From NCBI RefSeq assembly GCF_008124615.1, contig NZ_VNIB01000019.1, positions 1-38,851 on the forward strand: a stretch of 38,851 nucleotides of DNA. Direction: 5' to 3'. The position numbers and the translations under genes were made by a program. This DNA is from Geothermobacter ehrlichii. Its GTDB lineage: Bacteria; Desulfobacterota; Desulfuromonadia; Desulfuromonadales; Geothermobacteraceae. Shown piece after piece: positions 8,637 to 15,425 of this stretch; the first letter of the stretch is position 1, and the number at the start of each line of letters is the position of its first letter. The notes beneath the pieces are model-generated. The model was not told the origin of the DNA. It was given only the letters and a program-made list of their open reading frames with translations, and made no database searches.

Positions 8637-9739
8637 AGGCTCGCCATGGTGCCAGAATCACCTGCGGGCGTCCAGTCTTTCAAGAGCGCCAGCGCCTTCC
8701 TGTGGGCGCCATGCAGCGGATACTCCGGAGAGGCGGCAGGGGCCCAGACAGACGCCTCCCCTTCGGCGATCCGACGATCGGGGCACGCCTCAGCCACAAA
8801 AAGGGAGAGCCGCAGACGAAAGTGGGAATAGACATGCCTGACTTCACCGACGGCCGCCACCTCCCCTTTTCCGCCGAGTTCGGTCAGCAGTCGGCGAGCC
8901 GCCTGCTCCGCGCTCTCACCGGATAGAGGCTCACAATTCGGGAATTCCCAAAGTCCCGGCAACATGCCCGTAAGCGGACGCCGTCGCAACAGCAACGCCC
9001 CGTCCCGGCGCAGCGCCAAAGCCACCTGCCGCCGCAACGGAACCGGTTTGCGGCGGGAGGTAACAGGCAGCTCCCGTTCCAATCCCAGCCTCAAGGCCTG
9101 GCAGAGCCCGGCAAGAGGGCAAGCCTGGCATGCCGGCTGTCGCGGCAGACAGACTCCGGCCCCGAGGTCCATGATCGCCTGGGCGTAATCCCCGGGGCGT
9201 TCGACGGGAGTCAACACTTCGGCCCATCGCCAGAGTCTCTTTTCCGCGGCACTGGAACGGGCGGGCTGCCGCAGGGCGAAAAGCCGGCAGAGGATCCGCC
9301 GCACGTTACCATCAAGAATCGGCGCCGATTTTTCAAAGGCGATGGAGAGGATGGCGCCGGCGGTGGAACGGCCGATTCCCGGCAGGGAAAGAACTTCCTC
9401 CATGGTGGCGGGGAAAACACCTCCGAAATCCTCTACCAGACGTACCGCCGCCGCGTGCAGGTTGCGGGCGCGCCGGTAATAGCCGAGTCCGGCCCACAGC
9501 TCGATGACCGCCTCCACCGGAGCCGCCGCCAACGATTCGATATCGGGAAAGGAGGCCAGAAATCTTTGGTAGTAGGGGATGACCGCCGCCACCGTCGTCT
9601 GCTGCAGCATGATCTCGGAAAGCCAGACATGGTAGGGGTCGCATGTCCGCCGCCAAGGGAGATCACGGCCGGATTCGGCGTACCAGGCCAGCAGACGATC
9701 GGCGACTTCGGCGGGGTTGAAGGGGAGAGGTTCGGGCAT
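8633..9739 (-). CDS. mutY: A/G-specific adenine DNA glycosylase MutY
   Basis: MutY removes adenine mispaired with 8-oxoguanine. The 368-residue protein shows the HhH-GPD fold: SEIMLQQT with the catalytic Glu, helix-hairpin-helix LPGIGRSTAGAI (Ser in place of the EndoIII Lys, as expected for MutY), and LDGNVRR with the catalytic Asp. The [4Fe-4S] loop is C-x6-C-x2-C-x5-C (CLPRQPACQACPLAGLC). Residues about 235-360 form the C-terminal NUDIX-like domain that reads 8-oxoG. It is coupled to rnd by a 4-bp overlap. A palindromic repeat separates it from hisC upstream. Confidence 0.96.
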   Translation of the reverse strand: MPEPLPFNPAEVADRLLAWYAESGRDLPWRRTCDPYHVWLSEIMLQQTTVAAVIPYYQRFLASFPDIESLAAAPVEAVIELWAGLGYYRRARNLHAAAVRLVEDFGGVFPATMEEVLSLPGIGRSTAGAILSIAFEKSAPILDGNVRRILCRLFALRQPARSSAAEKRLWRWAEVLTPVERPGDYAQAIMDLGAGVCLPRQPACQACPLAGLCQALRLGLERELPVTSRRKPVPLRRQVALALRRDGALLLRRRPLTGMLPGLWEFPNCEPLSGESAEQAARRLLTELGGKGEVAAVGEVRHVYSHFRLRLSLFVAEACPDRRIAEGEASVWAPAASPEYPLHGAHRKALALLKDWTPAGDSGTMASL

Positions 9740-9744
9740 CAGTT

Positions 9745-9868
9745 TTCACCACGGAGACACCGAGGACTGCTTGATGGTCAGCACACAATCCCGGTACATT
9801 TTCGGACTTCTGGAAAATCTGGCATCAACTTAAGGATTTTCTCCGTGTCTCTGTACCTCCGTGGTGAA
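9745..9868. repeat. CACGGAG-type palindromic repeat, full copy
   Basis: TTCACCACGGAG at 9745-9756 and its exact inverse at 9857-9868 bound a 124-bp segment. Inside each end lies a second GACAC.GAG-like half. It fills the hisC-mutY gap. Related arms occur in the next three gaps upstream, so it is a dispersed non-coding element. Confidence 0.7.
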
Positions 9869-9874
9869 TGATTC

Positions 9875-10924
9875 CTACCCGATCTCTGCCAGCGCCGCCA
9901 GCACCACGTTCATCTCCGCGTCGGTGCCGATCGAGATGCGCAGTCCGTGAGCGAGCAGCGGATCGGAGAAATGGCGCACCAGGATCCGGCGCGCGAACAG
10001 GGCCTCAAAAACCCTCCGGCCGTCGCCGTCGGGCGGCGAGGCGAAGAGAAAATTGGTGTGCGAATCGATCACCGTGTAGCCGAGCCGGCGCAGTTCGGCG
10101 GCGACCCGCTCACGGGTGGTGCGGATGCGGCCGACCGTGGCGCGCAGCCAGTTCTGGTCACGCAGCGCCGCTTCGCCCGCCGCCAGCGCCAGCCGGTCGA
10201 GATGGTAGTGGTCGCGGATATTGTCGAGCGCCGCGACGATCTCCGGCCGGGCAACGGCCAGCCCGAGCCGCATTCCCGCCAGGGCGTAGCTCTTCGACAG
10301 GGTACGGGTGACCACCAGGTTCTCGTGGCGGCGCACCAGCTCGAGGGCGTTGGCGTCGGCAAAGTCGACATAGGCCTCGTCGACCACCAGCAATCCTGTG
10401 CAGCGGCTGGCCAGTTCCTCGATGTAGTCGTTGGCGAAAGCAAAACCGAGCGGCGCGTTGGGACTGGTGAGAAAGAAAAGCCGGCCGTCGTAGCGTTGCG
10501 GAAAGTCGGCGATGCGAAAATCCTCCGTCAGACCGAAGGTGCGCACCCTGGCTCCCTGGATCGCCGCCAGGGTGGCGTAGTAGGAGTAGGAGGGATGCAC
10601 GTAGCCGATCTCCTCGCCTTCGGCGGCGCAGGCGCGGATCAGGTTGTTGAGCAGCTCGTCGGAGCCGTTGGCGGCGATCACCCAGGACGGATCGAAACCG
10701 TACAGCTCGGCTGCCACCTGCCGCAGCCGGCGGCTGGCCGCGTCCGGATACTGGCGCAGCGCGGCCCCGTCCCCTTCCAGCTCCTCCCGGATCGCCGCCA
10801 CCACCTGCGGCGACGGCGGATAGGGGTTCTCGTTGGTATTGAGCTTGATCCAGCCTTCTTCCTGCGGCTGGAAGCCGGGCACGTAGCCGGCCATCTCGGC
10901 GATGTCTTTGCGAAGATAGGACAT
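9875..10924 (-). CDS. hisC: Histidinol-phosphate aminotransferase
   Basis: HisC is a PLP-dependent class I/II aminotransferase that converts imidazole acetol phosphate to histidinol phosphate. The 349-residue protein has [13 protein letters not shown] near the N-terminus, the ANGSDELL cofactor loop, VVDEAYVDF with the PLP-binding Asp, and the Schiff-base lysine in [16 protein letters not shown]. The usual SPNNPTG loop reads SPNAPLG. The ATG at 10924 has AAGGA 9 nt upstream; an upstream extension to 11005 lies in repeat sequence and is rejected. No other his genes are near. It sits between mqnC and mutY on the same strand, separated from each by repeats of the CACGGAG family. Confidence 0.9.
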   Translation of the reverse strand: MSYLRKDIAEMAGYVPGFQPQEEGWIKLNTNENPYPPSPQVVAAIREELEGDGAALRQYPDAASRRLRQVAAELYGFDPSWVIAANGSDELLNNLIRACAAEGEEIGYVHPSYSYYATLAAIQGARVRTFGLTEDFRIADFPQRYDGRLFFLTSPNAPLGFAFANDYIEELASRCTGLLVVDEAYVDFADANALELVRRHENLVVTRTLSKSYALAGMRLGLAVARPEIVAALDNIRDHYHLDRLALAAGEAALRDQNWLRATVGRIRTTRERVAAELRRLGYTVIDSHTNFLFASPPDGDGRRVFEALFARRILVRHFSDPLLAHGLRISIGTDAEMNVVLAALAEIG

Positions 10925-10942
10925 ATTTGGAAATCCTTCCGG

Positions 10943-10971
10943 TTCACCACTGAGCCACGGAGGACACAAAG
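10943..10971. repeat. CACGGAG-type repeat, single arm
   Basis: TTCACCACTGAGCCACGGAG followed by GACACAAAG is one arm of the family seen at 9745-9868 and 12112-12182, here without a clear partner arm. It lies in the mqnC-hisC gap just upstream of the hisC ribosome binding site. Confidence 0.55.
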
Positions 10972-10996
10972 CTTGAATCCCCCTCACCCCTGCCCC

Positions 10997-11010
10997 CTCC
11001 CTCAAGGGAG
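10997..11010 (-). terminator. CTCCCT/AGGGAG hairpin after mqnC
   Basis: A small hairpin (CTCCC-TCAA-GGGAG) lies 11 nt past the mqnC stop inside a CCCCTCACCCC-rich tract. This kind of C-rich tract with a central hairpin is a common intergenic sequence in many bacteria. There is no T-run, so its role as terminator is doubtful. Confidence 0.3.
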
Positions 11011-11020
11011 AAGGGAAATT

Positions 11021-12085
11021 TCAATACTCTTCCAGAATCTCGTATTCGGTCGTCCGCCGCGCCGGGACGAATCCGGCGTCGCGGGCCAGGGCGATGATCT
11101 CCTCCTTCGACATGCGGAAACGGACGCCGGCGGCGGCGACCACGTTCTCCTCCAGCATGGTGCCGCCGAGATCGTTGGCGCCGAAAAAGAGGGACACCTG
11201 CGCCATGCGCGCCCCTTGGGTCACCCAGCTGGCCTGGATGTTGTCGATGTTGTCGAGCACCACACGCGACAGGGCCAGCACCTTCAGGTAGGGAACACCA
11301 CCGAGCTTTTCGCCCCCCAGCTCGGTGTTGTCGGGCTGGAAGGTCCAGGGAATGAAGGCGGTGAAGCCACCGGTGCGGGACTGGATCTCCCGGACGCGAA
11401 ACAGGTGTTCGACGATGTCCCGCGGCCCTTCGCCGCTGCCGAACATCATGGTGGCGGTGGTACGCATGCCGAGGCGATGGGCGATCTCCATCACTTCGCC
11501 CCACTGCCGCCAGCCGATCTTGTTCGGTGAGATCCGCCGGCGAACCTCGTCGACCAGCACCTCGGCCCCGGCACCGGGCAACGACCTCAGTCCCGCCGCC
11601 TGCAGCCGTCTCAGGCACTCTTCGACGCTCAGCCCCGACAGCCCGGCGATGTGGACGATCTCGGCCGCCGACAGGGAATGGATCTGCACCTGGGGGAATC
11701 TCCGCCGGATCTGCCGGAACAGCTCCTCGAACCAGTCGATCGCAAGCGTGGGGTGCAGCCCGCCCTGCATCAGCAGCTGGGTGCCGCCATGCTCGACCAG
11801 TTCCTGCACCTTGGCCAGGATGGCTTCATAGTCGAGCAGGTAGGCATCCTCGGCGCCGGCGTCGCGGAAGAAGGCACAGAAGCGGCATTTCGACTCGCAG
11901 ACGTTGCTGTAGTTGACGTTGCGATCGACGACAAAGGTGACCCGGTTCTCCGGGTGCTTGCGCCGGCGCACCCCATCGGCCAGCCGGCCGAGCTGCAGCA
12001 GTTCGGCCTCGGTCAACAGCCAAAGCGCTTCGTCGCGGTCAATGGGCTCAGCCGAGTCCAGTTTGTTTTCGATCAGTTCAAACAT
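11021..12085 (-). CDS. mqnC: Cyclic dehypoxanthine futalosine synthase (radical SAM)
   Basis: MqnC cyclises dehypoxanthine futalosine in the futalosine route to menaquinone. The radical SAM cluster motif is CESKCRFC (C-x3-C-x2-C). Other family features are VNYSNVC before it, MQGGLHP, LPGAGAEVLVDEVR, and the FIPWTFQPDNTEL segment. I place the start at the ATG at 12085 (354 residues), matching the family N-terminus. An earlier in-frame ATG at 12127 would add 14 residues, but it lies inside the CACGGAG repeat and has no Shine-Dalgarno sequence; the inner ATG has only a weak GGATGG. mqnE, its paralogue and pathway partner, is directly upstream on the same strand. Confidence 0.92.
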   Translation of the reverse strand: MFELIENKLDSAEPIDRDEALWLLTEAELLQLGRLADGVRRRKHPENRVTFVVDRNVNYSNVCESKCRFCAFFRDAGAEDAYLLDYEAILAKVQELVEHGGTQLLMQGGLHPTLAIDWFEELFRQIRRRFPQVQIHSLSAAEIVHIAGLSGLSVEECLRRLQAAGLRSLPGAGAEVLVDEVRRRISPNKIGWRQWGEVMEIAHRLGMRTTATMMFGSGEGPRDIVEHLFRVREIQSRTGGFTAFIPWTFQPDNTELGGEKLGGVPYLKVLALSRVVLDNIDNIQASWVTQGARMAQVSLFFGANDLGGTMLEENVVAAAGVRFRMSKEEIIALARDAGFVPARRTTEYEILEEY

Positions 12086-12111
12086 CCAACCATCCGCTTG
12101 CGCGGCTCGCT

Positions 12112-12182
12112 CGAACCACTGAGACATGGAGGCATTCTGAATGCTCTCTTCTCAGTACCTCCGTGACTCCGTGGTGAAATTA
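12112..12182. repeat. CACGGAG-type palindromic repeat between mqnE and mqnC
   Basis: The left arm (AACCACTGAGACATGGAGG, near 12113-12131) and the right arm (CCTCCGTGACTCCGTGGTGAA, 12158-12178) are inverted and about 75 percent similar. The element overlaps the last codon of mqnE and supplies the alternative upstream ATG of mqnC. Confidence 0.6.
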
Positions 12183-13244
12183 TTTCAGTTCGTTATACAG
12201 CGTATCCCGCTCCACCGGCGTGCGCCCCGCTTCGCGAATCAGCCGCTCGATCCCTTCCCGGCTCATCGCCTGCGGCGAATCGGCGCCGGCATCGTGGCCG
12301 ATCTTCTCCTCGACCACGGTGCCGTCGAGATCGTTGACTCCAAAACAGAGGGCGGTCTGTGCGATCTTCAGTCCCAGCATCACCCAGTAGGCCTTGACGT
12401 GCCGGAAATTGTCCAGGTAGAGCCGGGCGATGGCCAGGGTTTTCAGAGCGTCGACTCCACCTACTCCGCGCGCCCCCGGCACCCGGGTGTTGTCCGGCTG
12501 AAAGGCCAGCGGAATGAAGGCCTGAAAGCCGCCGGTGCGATCCTGCAACTCGCGGATCAGCCGCATGTGTTCGACCCGGTCGGCATACGATTCCAGGTGG
12601 CCGAACAGCATGGTGGCGTTCGACTTCAGACCGGCACGGTGAGCGGTCTCCGTCACCTCGAGCCAGCGCTCGCCGCTGATCTTCTCCGGACAGATGCGCT
12701 CCCGCACCCGCCGCACCAGGATTTCCGCTCCGCCCCCCGGCATGGAGCCGAGACCGGCGCCCTGCAGCTCGGCGATCACCTCCCCGACCGGCAGACCCGA
12801 GATGCGGGCGAAGTAATCGATTTCCACCGCCGTGAAGGCCTTGATGTGCAGCCTCGGGTCGACGTCGCGAATGGTCCGCAGCATGTCGAGATAGAAGGCG
12901 AACGGCAGTTCTGGATGCAGGCCGCCGACGATGTGGATCTCAGTCGCCCCGGCGGCGCTGGCCTCGCGGACCTTCGCCGCCACCTGTTCGAGAGCCAGGG
13001 TGTAGGCCCCCGGCTCACCGTCTTCCTTCGAAAAGGCGCAGAAAGTGCAGCGATTGACGCAGAGATTGGTGTAATTGATGTGCCGGTTGACGTTGAAGTA
13101 GACCTTGTCGCCGTTTTTGCGCCGGTTGGCCACCGCCGCCAGCTCGCCAATGGCGAGCAGGTCGTTCGATTCGAACAGGGCGAGGGCCTCGGCATCGGAA
13201 ATGCGGGTATTTGTCTCTACTTTTTCTTTCAGGGCCTCGAACAT
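12180..13244 (-). CDS. mqnE: Aminofutalosine synthase (radical SAM)
   Basis: MqnE joins SAM-derived adenosyl radical to 3-[(1-carboxyvinyl)oxy]benzoate, giving 6-amino-6-deoxyfutalosine. The 354-residue protein is paralogous to MqnC. It has VNRHINYTNLC, the radical SAM motif CVNRCTFC, IVGGLHPELPF, MPGGGAEIL and FIPLAFQPDNTRV. The last elements separate MqnE from MqnC. The start has a modest GGA/GAG region upstream. It is transcribed in the order mqnP-ubiX-mqnE-mqnC. Presence of the pair indicates the futalosine pathway; mqnA, mqnB/D and mqnL are not in this window. Confidence 0.93.
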   Translation of the reverse strand: MFEALKEKVETNTRISDAEALALFESNDLLAIGELAAVANRRKNGDKVYFNVNRHINYTNLCVNRCTFCAFSKEDGEPGAYTLALEQVAAKVREASAAGATEIHIVGGLHPELPFAFYLDMLRTIRDVDPRLHIKAFTAVEIDYFARISGLPVGEVIAELQGAGLGSMPGGGAEILVRRVRERICPEKISGERWLEVTETAHRAGLKSNATMLFGHLESYADRVEHMRLIRELQDRTGGFQAFIPLAFQPDNTRVPGARGVGGVDALKTLAIARLYLDNFRHVKAYWVMLGLKIAQTALCFGVNDLDGTVVEEKIGHDAGADSPQAMSREGIERLIREAGRTPVERDTLYNELK

Positions 13245-13270
13245 ATTCTCGATTCCAACAACATTTTCCG

Positions 13271-13337
13271 CCGAGTCACAGAGCCACGGAGAAAACCAGA
13301 CAGACCTGAAGTTCCCGGTGCCTACGTAACTCCGCGG
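13271..13337. repeat. Degenerate CACGGAG-type repeat between ubiX and mqnE
   Basis: GAGTCACAGAGCCACGGAG near 13273-13291 resembles the arms at 10943 and 12112, and ACTCCGCGGTCA near 13329-13340 is a decayed inverse arm (about half of the positions agree). The element has probably lost its function and abuts the ubiX stop codon. Confidence 0.4.
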
Positions 13338-13940
13338 TCAGGCCTTCTCTCCCCAGCGTCCGAACAACCGGTGCTCGACTCCCAGCTGATCGAGCACCTT
13401 GCCGACGACAAAATCGATCAGGTCGCCGACCGTCTGCGGCTGCTGGTAAAAGCCGGGCATCGCCGGCAGGATGACCGCCCCGGTGCGACAGAGCCGCAGC
13501 ATGTTTTCCAGGTGGATGGCATTGAGCGGCGTCTCCCTCGGCACCAGGATCAGCTTCTTTCCCTCTTTCAGAACGACATCCGCCGCACGCTCCAGCAGAT
13601 TGTCAGCCAGCCCGGCGGCGATCCGCCCCAGGCTGCCCATGGAGCAGGGGCAGACGATCATCGCCTGCGGCGCACTGGTGCCGGAAGCGACCGGGGCGAA
13701 AAAATCGTCGAGGGCGTACTGGCACAGCCGCGTGTCAGCATCGAAATACTGGCGCAACCTTTCCTGGCTGCGCCCGACGTCAGCCGGCAGCTCGAGTCCG
13801 GTCTCCAGTCGGACGACCTTTCTGCCGGCGTCGGTCAGCAGCACGGCCACTTCGTGCCCAGCCGTCAGCAGTTCCCGCACCAACCGCAACCCGTAGGCGG
13901 CGCCGGAAGCCCCGGTGATGCCGACCAGCATCCTGCTCAT
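13338..13940 (-). CDS. ubiX: Flavin prenyltransferase (UbiX/MqnM-type)
   Basis: UbiX-family enzymes attach a dimethylallyl group to FMN to make the prenylated flavin used by UbiD-type decarboxylases. In this setting the likely client is the menaquinone decarboxylase MqnL, so the gene may be called mqnM; that is inference. The 200-residue protein starts MSRMLVGITGASGAAYG (FMN-binding GASGA), and later shows CPCSMGSLGRIAAGLADNLL and LVPRETPLNAIHLENM, all typical. The ATG at 13940 has AGGAG about 7 nt upstream. It begins 13 nt after the prenyltransferase gene and is surely co-transcribed with it. Confidence 0.93.
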   Translation of the reverse strand: MSRMLVGITGASGAAYGLRLVRELLTAGHEVAVLLTDAGRKVVRLETGLELPADVGRSQERLRQYFDADTRLCQYALDDFFAPVASGTSAPQAMIVCPCSMGSLGRIAAGLADNLLERAADVVLKEGKKLILVPRETPLNAIHLENMLRLCRTGAVILPAMPGFYQQPQTVGDLIDFVVGKVLDQLGVEHRLFGRWGEKA

Positions 13941-13953
13941 CGTCCGTCTCCTC

Positions 13954-14829
13954 TCACACCAGCGCATCGGTCAGGGTGAAAAGAAAGATGGTGACGCTGA
14001 TGTAGCCGTTCATGTTGAAAAAGGCCGCATCGAGCCGCGACAGGTCGTCCGGCCTGACCAGCAGGTGTTCGTAGACCAGCAGCCCGGCGACGATCAGCAC
14101 GCCAACAAAGTAGATCAGGCCCAGCCCCTCGATGCTGAGCAGGGCAAGCAGCAGCAGGATCATGGTCAGGTGAAACCAGCGCGCCAGGCCAATCGCTTTT
14201 TCCGGTCCCAGCTTCACCGGAATCGAGTGCAGCCCCGCCTGCCGGTCGAAATCGAGGTCCTGCAGGGCGTAGAAGATATCGAACCCGGCCACCCAGAAGA
14301 GCACCGCCAGTCCCAGCGCCACCACCTGCCAGCCGATATCGCCGCGCAGGGCGATCCAGGCCCCGATGGGCGCCGCCGCCAGACAGACGCCCAGAACAAT
14401 GTGGGCATAGGCGGTGAACCGCTTGCACCAGGAGTAGAGAAAGAGAAAGAACAGAGCCACCGGCGCCAGCTTCAGGCAGAGCGGGTTGAGCTTCCAGGCA
14501 GCCAGCAACAGCAGGGCAAAGGAGAGCAGGACAAAGATCCAGGCCTCGGCCTTGCTGACCCTTCCGGCCGGGATGTGCCGCTGCGCCGTGCGCGGATTGG
14601 CGGCGTCGATGCGGGCGTCGATGATCCGGTTCAGCCCCATGGCGCCACTGCGTGCCCCGACCATCGCCAGACAGATCCAGAGGATCTGTCCTGCCGTCGG
14701 CGCCTTGCCGCTGGTCAAGGCGGCGATCACCATGCCCATCAGGGCAAAAGGAAAGGCGAACACCGTATGCGAGAACTTGATCATCTCCAGCAGCGCTCGC
14801 ACCTTGCCGGGAACTGCACTCAGGATCAT
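13954..14829 (-). CDS. mqnP: UbiA-family prenyltransferase, probable MqnP
   Basis: This is an integral membrane polyprenyltransferase of 291 residues with about eight hydrophobic helices. The first Asp-rich motif is NRIIDARIDAANPRT (N-x3-D-x3-D) and the second is ALQDLDFDRQAGLHS, which bind the Mg-prenyl diphosphate. In the context of mqnC, mqnE and ubiX it most likely prenylates 1,4-dihydroxy-6-naphthoate (MqnP) rather than 4-hydroxybenzoate. The ATG has GGAG 8 nt upstream. A possible weak promoter lies at 14862-14891 (TTGTGT, 18-nt spacer, TAAACT). It is the first gene of the menaquinone group. Confidence 0.92.
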   Translation of the reverse strand: MILSAVPGKVRALLEMIKFSHTVFAFPFALMGMVIAALTSGKAPTAGQILWICLAMVGARSGAMGLNRIIDARIDAANPRTAQRHIPAGRVSKAEAWIFVLLSFALLLLAAWKLNPLCLKLAPVALFFLFLYSWCKRFTAYAHIVLGVCLAAAPIGAWIALRGDIGWQVVALGLAVLFWVAGFDIFYALQDLDFDRQAGLHSIPVKLGPEKAIGLARWFHLTMILLLLALLSIEGLGLIYFVGVLIVAGLLVYEHLLVRPDDLSRLDAAFFNMNGYISVTIFLFTLTDALV

Positions 14830-14911
14830 GGGGTCACTCCAGGGTAGATTCGGAAATCAACAGTTTACACCCAGTTTCGCCGTCGACACAAGGCATGGTA
14901 ACTCTCCGCAC

Positions 14912-14940
14912 GCGGCAAAACCTGGCAGACGGGATATAAT
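14912..14940 (+). promoter_or_regulatory. Candidate sigma-70 promoter for the 119-aa gene
   Basis: A perfect TATAAT at 14935-14940 lies 40 nt before the start codon at 14981. The -35 region is poor (GCGGCA with a 17-nt spacer), so this would depend on the -10 box or an activator. Confidence 0.45.
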
Positions 14941-14980
14941 GGAAGCAGATGCTGGCATCAGCGAAGAAAGGGGCAAACTC

Positions 14981-15340
14981 ATGAACGGAAACGAAATTCT
15001 GCAGAGCATCAGCGCCAGCCGGACCGAAAACAGCCGGTTCATCCGTTGGTGGCGCAAGGAAAACGACTTTGTCGACTACGAACTGCTGACCGATTTCCTC
15101 CATCGCCTGCAGGCAGGTGAAGAGTTCGCCGGTTTCGAACTGCTCGACACCGAGCAGATGTGGGAACTGCTGCAGAAGATCGCCGGCGACCGCGTCCGGC
15201 GCGAACTTCGCACCAAGGGGGACTATCTGGTCTGGACCGGGGGGAAGGGCACCGAAAGGGAGACCCTAGAGCTGGTTTTCAGCGACGAAAGCATCATGCA
15301 CGTCTTCAATGAAGAGACCCGCGACATGACCCTGCACTGA
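14981..15340 (+). CDS. Conserved-looking protein of unknown function (119 aa)
   Basis: The frame is open further upstream, but the ATG at 14981 has AAGGGG 7 nt before it and a TATAAT box 40 nt upstream. The protein is soluble, acidic and helix-rich, with no signal peptide or membrane segment and no cysteine. It starts MNGNEILQSISASRTENS and contains many Glu, Trp and Leu (WWRKENDF, LLDTEQMWELLQKIAGDRVR). The C-terminal half looks beta-rich (YLVWTGG, LELVFSDESIMHVFNEE). I recognise no family. It is monocistronic, lies between the menaquinone genes and nuoN, and ends at a bidirectional terminator. Confidence 0.75.
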   Translation: MNGNEILQSISASRTENSRFIRWWRKENDFVDYELLTDFLHRLQAGEEFAGFELLDTEQMWELLQKIAGDRVRRELRTKGDYLVWTGGKGTERETLELVFSDESIMHVFNEETRDMTLH

Positions 15341-15372
15341 ATACCGCCACCCAGGCGACCACGCACACCACG

Positions 15373-15407
15373 AAAAAAGCCCTCCGCAACGCGGAGGGCT
15401 TTTTTTC
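15373..15407. terminator. Bidirectional terminator between the 119-aa gene and nuoN
   Basis: AGCCCTCCGC (15378-15387) pairs with GCGGAGGGCT (15391-15400) around an AAC loop. A-run and T-run flanks lie on both sides (AAAAAA before, TTTTTTT after). It ends the plus-strand gene and, read in reverse, the nuo operon. Confidence 0.93.
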
Positions 15408-15425
15408 TTGCGGCAGGCAACCGGC

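Noticed and set aside
12141-13979. Long plus-strand frame opposite mqnE and ubiX (612 codons), and similar ones at 4286-5869, 9947-11530 and 18599-20512
   Set aside because: All are antisense to well-identified genes, lack start signals and have shadow-type composition.
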